This document shows, piece by piece, positions 60,211 through 64,000 of a DNA stretch of 64,000 nucleotides. The notes below the pieces were generated by a model, which was not told where the DNA came from, ran no database searches, and saw nothing but the letters and a program-made list of their open reading frames with translations. This DNA is from Rossellomorea sp. BNER (lineage in GTDB: Bacteria; Bacillota; Bacilli; Bacillales; Bacillaceae_B), in the NCBI GenBank assembly GCA_024213275.1, contig JANAVG010000001.1:1-64000 (forward strand), given 5' to 3'. Numbering within the stretch: position 1 is the stretch's first letter; each line of letters opens with the position of its first letter. A program made the position numbers and the translations under genes.

Positions 60211-62382
60211 CTAATGAAACAATCCAGACTCTTTCGATTTCTTCATCAAGGCTTTTGTCTTCTTACTTAACGGACCTTTAAGGAAGGTTCCCATTAACAA
60301 AGCAATGAAACCAAATAGCGTTAGAAACATAAGATCTTTATAAACTCTCTCCCAAACAATGCCTCCAACGGCTTCCCTCATCAAATCAATCGCATAAGAG
60401 AAAGGTAAGAACGGATGAATGGTTTGAAAGAATTCAGGGAGTAATGCTACAGGATACGTTCCTCCAGCTCCAGCAATTTGCAGCACAAGTAACACAATCG
60501 CCATTGCCTTTCCAACATCCCCAAATACCGAAACTAATGTATAAACTACCAGGATAAATACTAAACTGCTTACCAATCCAAACAAGATAAACCAAACTGG
60601 TTCTGCGATATCCACTCCCATAATGAAGATATCACCTGATGTCACCACAAGGGTTTGAACAAAGCCGATGCTAATAAAAGTAAAAAGTTTGCCAAAATAG
60701 ATTTGTTTTTCTGTAAATCCTTCTGAATGATGAATGCCTGTAGCTAACAAGGAAATTAGCAAAAGTCCTCCGACCCATATCGCAAGTACGGTATAAAAGG
60801 GAGTCATGGCTGTTCCATAGTTTGCAATTGGAAATAAGCTGTTTTTATTGAGTTGAACGGGTTCCTCAAAGAATCCCTTCTCTGCTTCTGGATCATTTTG
60901 CAGTAACTCAATGATTTCATTGATGTCCGTTTCCCCTTGGATTTCTCGAATCCGATCGGCTAATTGATTAATCTTATCGTTGACGTATGGGAATTCGCCT
61001 ATTATATACTTGAGAGTTTCTTCCCCTTCTCCCAAGTTCCCCTCTGTATTTGCCAGGATTTTTTCTACTTCTGGCAGAGTAGATTGGATCTTAATCAAGA
61101 TTTCCCTGGCATCACTCAATGTTTTCTTGGCATTTGCTACCTCTTGTCTGACAGTAGGCTCGATGTTTTCATTATATTCTTTGATAAATGCATCAATTTC
61201 ATTTGCCGTTGCAGCTGATTTTTCCTGAAGTTGAGCGATTAAACCATCCACTTCTTGTTGTTTGTCAGAAAGAAATGTATTGATCTTTTCGCTGCTTTCT
61301 TGGATTGTCTGTAGTTCCTTCTTCAACAAAGCTAATTGTTCAAGAGCCTGTTGGATTTGTTCTTGATTCTGGTTTGAGCCTTGTTCGGCATTATTCTGCT
61401 CTTGAAGCTGCTTTAATGCAGCCTCTGCTGCCTCTATATTCTTAACCGAACTGGCTATCTGCTCATTGATCTGATCACTAATTTGATTTCCTTGGTTCAA
61501 GTTAATATCAGAAGATTGCACAGTTCTGATAAAATTGTTCACTTTCGTCGCCATACTCTGTACCTGCTCTAGATTCTTTTGAACCTGAGGAGCAATTTCA
61601 TTTAGTCGATTCTCAGCCTTCTTCAAAAACTCCGTCGTTTCATCTATCGTCTGCAATCCATCGCCAGTTACACGATTTGCTTCTGGAATCAATGCTTGTG
61701 CATCATCAATCATTTTTTGAGCACTTTGCGCATCTGACAGGGACTCATTTAGTAAGTTATGGATCTCAGGCAGCTTTTCTTCCATTTGAAAAACATACTC
61801 TTCAAATCGTTTAATATCAGGAAGGTCCTTTTCAATCTCAAGCCCTAATTCATTAAACTTATCAAAAATAGTACCATTCACCGTTGAAATAAAGTTACTT
61901 GTAATTTTATCGACGATCCCGCCTGCACCGGATTCCGTGATTTTAGGCGCAATGGCATTGATTTTTTCATTCACATAATACTCAACCTTCGCCTTTTCCG
62001 GATGATCCTTAATGACGGAACCTAATTTTTTAGAGAAATTTTCTGGAATCACGATAACGGCAAAATAGTCTCCGTACTCCACCTTATCCATCGCTTCTTC
62101 ACGATCAACAAATTGCCAATCCATATCATCATTCTTCTTCAGTTCTTTGACGAGCTCATCCCCGATATGAATTTCCTTATCACGAACCGTAGCCCCTGCA
62201 TCTTCATTTACAATCCCTACTGGAAGCTGATCCGTTTGACTATAAGGGTCCCAAGACGCTTCAATGTTAAACCAGGCATATAAAGAAGGTAATAACGTCA
62301 ATCCTCCAATTAATATGGCCGCAACCCAATTGGTAAAAATGTTCTTAATATCTTTTGTAAAAATGCTCCACATGTTGTTCAT
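60211..62382 (-). CDS. YhgE/Pip family membrane protein
   Basis: This 723-residue ABC-2-like membrane protein has one N-terminal helix (18-36) and an extracellular N-terminal domain to about 160. A very long Gln/Glu-rich coiled coil (about 170-500) follows, then five or six C-terminal helices (550-700). This is the layout of phage-infection protein Pip and YhgE, which often accompany type VII secretion. NNMWSIFTKDIKNIFTNWVA is typical. An ATG three codons later is an equally good start, and the ribosome site is weak. No T7SS gene lies in the window. Confidence 0.85.
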   Translation of the reverse strand: MNNMWSIFTKDIKNIFTNWVAAILIGGLTLLPSLYAWFNIEASWDPYSQTDQLPVGIVNEDAGATVRDKEIHIGDELVKELKKNDDMDWQFVDREEAMDKVEYGDYFAVIVIPENFSKKLGSVIKDHPEKAKVEYYVNEKINAIAPKITESGAGGIVDKITSNFISTVNGTIFDKFNELGLEIEKDLPDIKRFEEYVFQMEEKLPEIHNLLNESLSDAQSAQKMIDDAQALIPEANRVTGDGLQTIDETTEFLKKAENRLNEIAPQVQKNLEQVQSMATKVNNFIRTVQSSDINLNQGNQISDQINEQIASSVKNIEAAEAALKQLQEQNNAEQGSNQNQEQIQQALEQLALLKKELQTIQESSEKINTFLSDKQQEVDGLIAQLQEKSAATANEIDAFIKEYNENIEPTVRQEVANAKKTLSDAREILIKIQSTLPEVEKILANTEGNLGEGEETLKYIIGEFPYVNDKINQLADRIREIQGETDINEIIELLQNDPEAEKGFFEEPVQLNKNSLFPIANYGTAMTPFYTVLAIWVGGLLLISLLATGIHHSEGFTEKQIYFGKLFTFISIGFVQTLVVTSGDIFIMGVDIAEPVWFILFGLVSSLVFILVVYTLVSVFGDVGKAMAIVLLVLQIAGAGGTYPVALLPEFFQTIHPFLPFSYAIDLMREAVGGIVWERVYKDLMFLTLFGFIALLMGTFLKGPLSKKTKALMKKSKESGLFH

Positions 62383-62640
62383 CCCGATCTTCTTGTTTTA
62401 CTATTAGACTTTGGATATATCTTCATTTTATTCAAGATATAAGTATAGCATTGTAGAAAAAGATTTTTAAACTTTTCTTACTGTAACCTTTTCATATAAT
62501 CCAAACAAGCCGGTTTCCATTAAGAAAAGAAACCGGCTTTTTGAGTTGAGCCCCTTTGCATTAGTTAATGGTTTATTTCACATTTAATTGAGCAAAGAAT
62601 TTTAGTTTTACCACCCTTATCTACACAGTTAAGTAAGATT

Positions 62641-63987
62641 TCATGATGCCGCTTTAAGAATAATCGTCATCACTGTCCCCCATTTCTCTTTACTCTTGAT
62701 CCTCATTTCCCCGTTATTATCGCTAATAAGTTTAAAACATATAGTAAGTCCTATACCTGTACCTTTTTCTTTGCTTGTATAAAAAGGCTCTCCAATTCGA
62801 GAAAGGCGTTTTTTCGATATCCCTTCTCCATTATCAATCACGCGTATACGGATGTTTTCTTCATGATAATGATCCAATATAATCTTCACTTTGCCCTCTT
62901 TAGGTATCGCTTCTAAACTGTTTTTTATCACATTGATGATCACTTGCTTAAGGTGGGCTTTCTCCATTAAAACATGGGTAAACGTTTCCAAACGATTCAC
63001 TAAGACAATTTCTTTATTCTGTTCCATGGCCATAGCCTCAAATAGAAGATTTATGTTTTTCATTTCTTCAGCAAGATTCACACGCGTTTGCAATTGTGCC
63101 TTGTGCTCCTTCGCTTCAGGTTTTGCTAATATCAATAATTCTTTTAGTACTTGATTGATACGATCAATTTCTTCTAACACTAGATTTTCAAATTCAGATT
63201 GGGAACTTCGCTCTTTTAGAAGCTGAATAAACCCTCGGATGGTCGTCAAAGGATTACGGATTTCATGGGCGACACTAGCCGCCATTTCTCCGATCACTTT
63301 TAATTTCTCAGAAGAAAGTAATAATTGCTCATTTTGTTTTTGTTCTGTCACATCAAGACCAAAGAAAAGGGTATAGGCTTCTCCTGGGTATTCATGTAAT
63401 TCTTTATAACCCCATTGAATATAGTAAACCTCTCCTTTTGAATCAATGAACTTCTGAATTCCTTTATAGTCAGATTCGATCATTTGTGTTTGAGTTAATA
63501 ATTCCCTAAAGTCCCGTCCAAGCAACTCCTCTCTAGCGGTAGATAACAAGTCGCAAAAGGAATCATTCACTTTGACAATTTGATTTTGGCTGTTTTTCAC
63601 TAATAGATAGTTGGGATTAATATTCATAATCGCTTCTAGCAATTCGCTTTGCCTTGTTAACTTTCGATTGATTCGATTGATTTTATCCGATTGCATTTGA
63701 AAGAATCCTAGAAATAATATAATAGCAATCAATATAGAATTGAAACTAGAAAGATATAAAGGAATAAAGGTAAAACCGCTTAGGACGCCATTCGTAAAAA
63801 TCAACACGGCCGCCCAAACCAATTTGCAATAAAAAGACTTATAATAATGTGCTTTCAGCTTTAAAGTGACAGCTAAAAGAAGAAATGTATTCATAAATAC
63901 TAATAAGATACTAACAATAAATGTAGAGTTTAAAACACCATAAACAGGGAGTAAATGAGATGGTGATAATGGTGTTTCTTCAATCAT
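62641..63987 (-). CDS. sensor histidine kinase, sporulation-kinase type
   Basis: At least 448 residues: three or four N-terminal membrane helices (about 18-95), a PAS domain (115-215) and a HisKA domain with phospho-acceptor H241 in AASVAHEIRNPLTTIRGFIQLL. An HATPase domain completes it (N-box IINVIKNSLEAIP, G-box IDNGEGISKKRL and GTGIGLTI). This layout and the HEIRNPL signature match KinB-type kinases that feed the Spo0 phosphorelay. The ATG is 13 bases from the window end, and the frame has no stop further up, so the true start may lie outside. Confidence 0.85.
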   Translation of the reverse strand: MIEETPLSPSHLLPVYGVLNSTFIVSILLVFMNTFLLLAVTLKLKAHYYKSFYCKLVWAAVLIFTNGVLSGFTFIPLYLSSFNSILIAIILFLGFFQMQSDKINRINRKLTRQSELLEAIMNINPNYLLVKNSQNQIVKVNDSFCDLLSTAREELLGRDFRELLTQTQMIESDYKGIQKFIDSKGEVYYIQWGYKELHEYPGEAYTLFFGLDVTEQKQNEQLLLSSEKLKVIGEMAASVAHEIRNPLTTIRGFIQLLKERSSQSEFENLVLEEIDRINQVLKELLILAKPEAKEHKAQLQTRVNLAEEMKNINLLFEAMAMEQNKEIVLVNRLETFTHVLMEKAHLKQVIINVIKNSLEAIPKEGKVKIILDHYHEENIRIRVIDNGEGISKKRLSRIGEPFYTSKEKGTGIGLTICFKLISDNNGEMRIKSKEKWGTVMTIILKAAS

Positions 63988-64000
63988 AGTAAACGACTTT

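Overview
The window reads as chromosomal DNA of a spore-forming, low-GC member of the Bacillaceae (Bacillus, Cytobacillus or Neobacillus type; species not resolved). Supporting signs are strong AGGAGG-type ribosome binding sites with frequent GTG and TTG starts, a yoaS-yozG-yoaT cluster, a TnrA regulator with a TnrA box, a PurBox in front of guaC, a rifampin phosphotransferase and a sporulation-type sensor kinase. No rRNA, tRNA, intact transposase, phage module or CRISPR array was found.

Layout. (1) 0-11 kb is accessory: mostly single genes on the minus strand (aminoglycoside adenylyltransferase, two GNATs, alpha/beta hydrolase, CPBP protease, membrane protein, divergent GpsA, cytidine deaminase). 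They are separated by copies of a short GGGC-containing repeat, and the region also holds a truncated hydrolase and a possible secreted-toxin plus small-membrane-protein set. (2) 11.1-13.5 kb: an ABC-transporter remnant, then yoaT/yozG/yoaS. (3) 14-18.2 kb: a trehalose-type PTS locus (EIIBC, TreR-like repressor) whose hydrolase is a GH63/GH37-like enzyme instead of a GH13 TreA. (4) 18.2-23.6 kb: pentapeptide protein, MITE-like repeat, broken methyltransferase and GNAT, Lrp and MBL genes, group II intron scrap, second cytidine deaminase. (5) 23.6-27 kb: rifampin phosphotransferase with a TetR gene and two operators. (6) 27.5-33 kb: catalase, small unknown genes, racemase, CHRD protein. (7) 33-36 kb: ornithine-cyclodeaminase-family enzyme and MHS transporter, divergent from an XRE-cupin regulator. 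(8) 36.7-43.8 kb: a six-gene catabolic operon plus an IclR regulator: KDG kinase, KDPG aldolase, sodium:solute symporter, D-threonine-aldolase/D-serine-dehydratase-like PLP enzyme, D-aminoacylase-family deacylase, RidA. (9) 44-56 kb: VOC, TnrA, amino-acid permease, GMP reductase, VOC pair, methyltransferase and membrane proteins, bracketed by two inverted tandem arrays of one strictly 52-bp repeat. (10) 56-64 kb: two M20-type hydrolases with a GltS-like transporter, a YhgE/Pip protein and a sporulation-type kinase running to the edge.

How the parts work together. The 36.7-43.8 kb operon contains every step needed to take an N-acyl 2-amino-2-deoxy sugar acid, best guess N-acetyl-D-glucosaminate (GlcNAc1A, the oxidised end of LPMO-cleaved chitin), through deacylation, deaminative dehydration to 2-keto-3-deoxygluconate, phosphorylation and aldol cleavage. 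RidA would clear the enamine intermediate, and the IclR protein probably acts at a 19-bp palindrome just downstream of the promoter. The most unusual DNA structure is the pair of 52-bp arrays: 23 and 15 copies, inverted, about 7.3 kb apart, with the period held to the base except for one 42-bp step. The second array abuts a decapitated vanadium-haloperoxidase gene.
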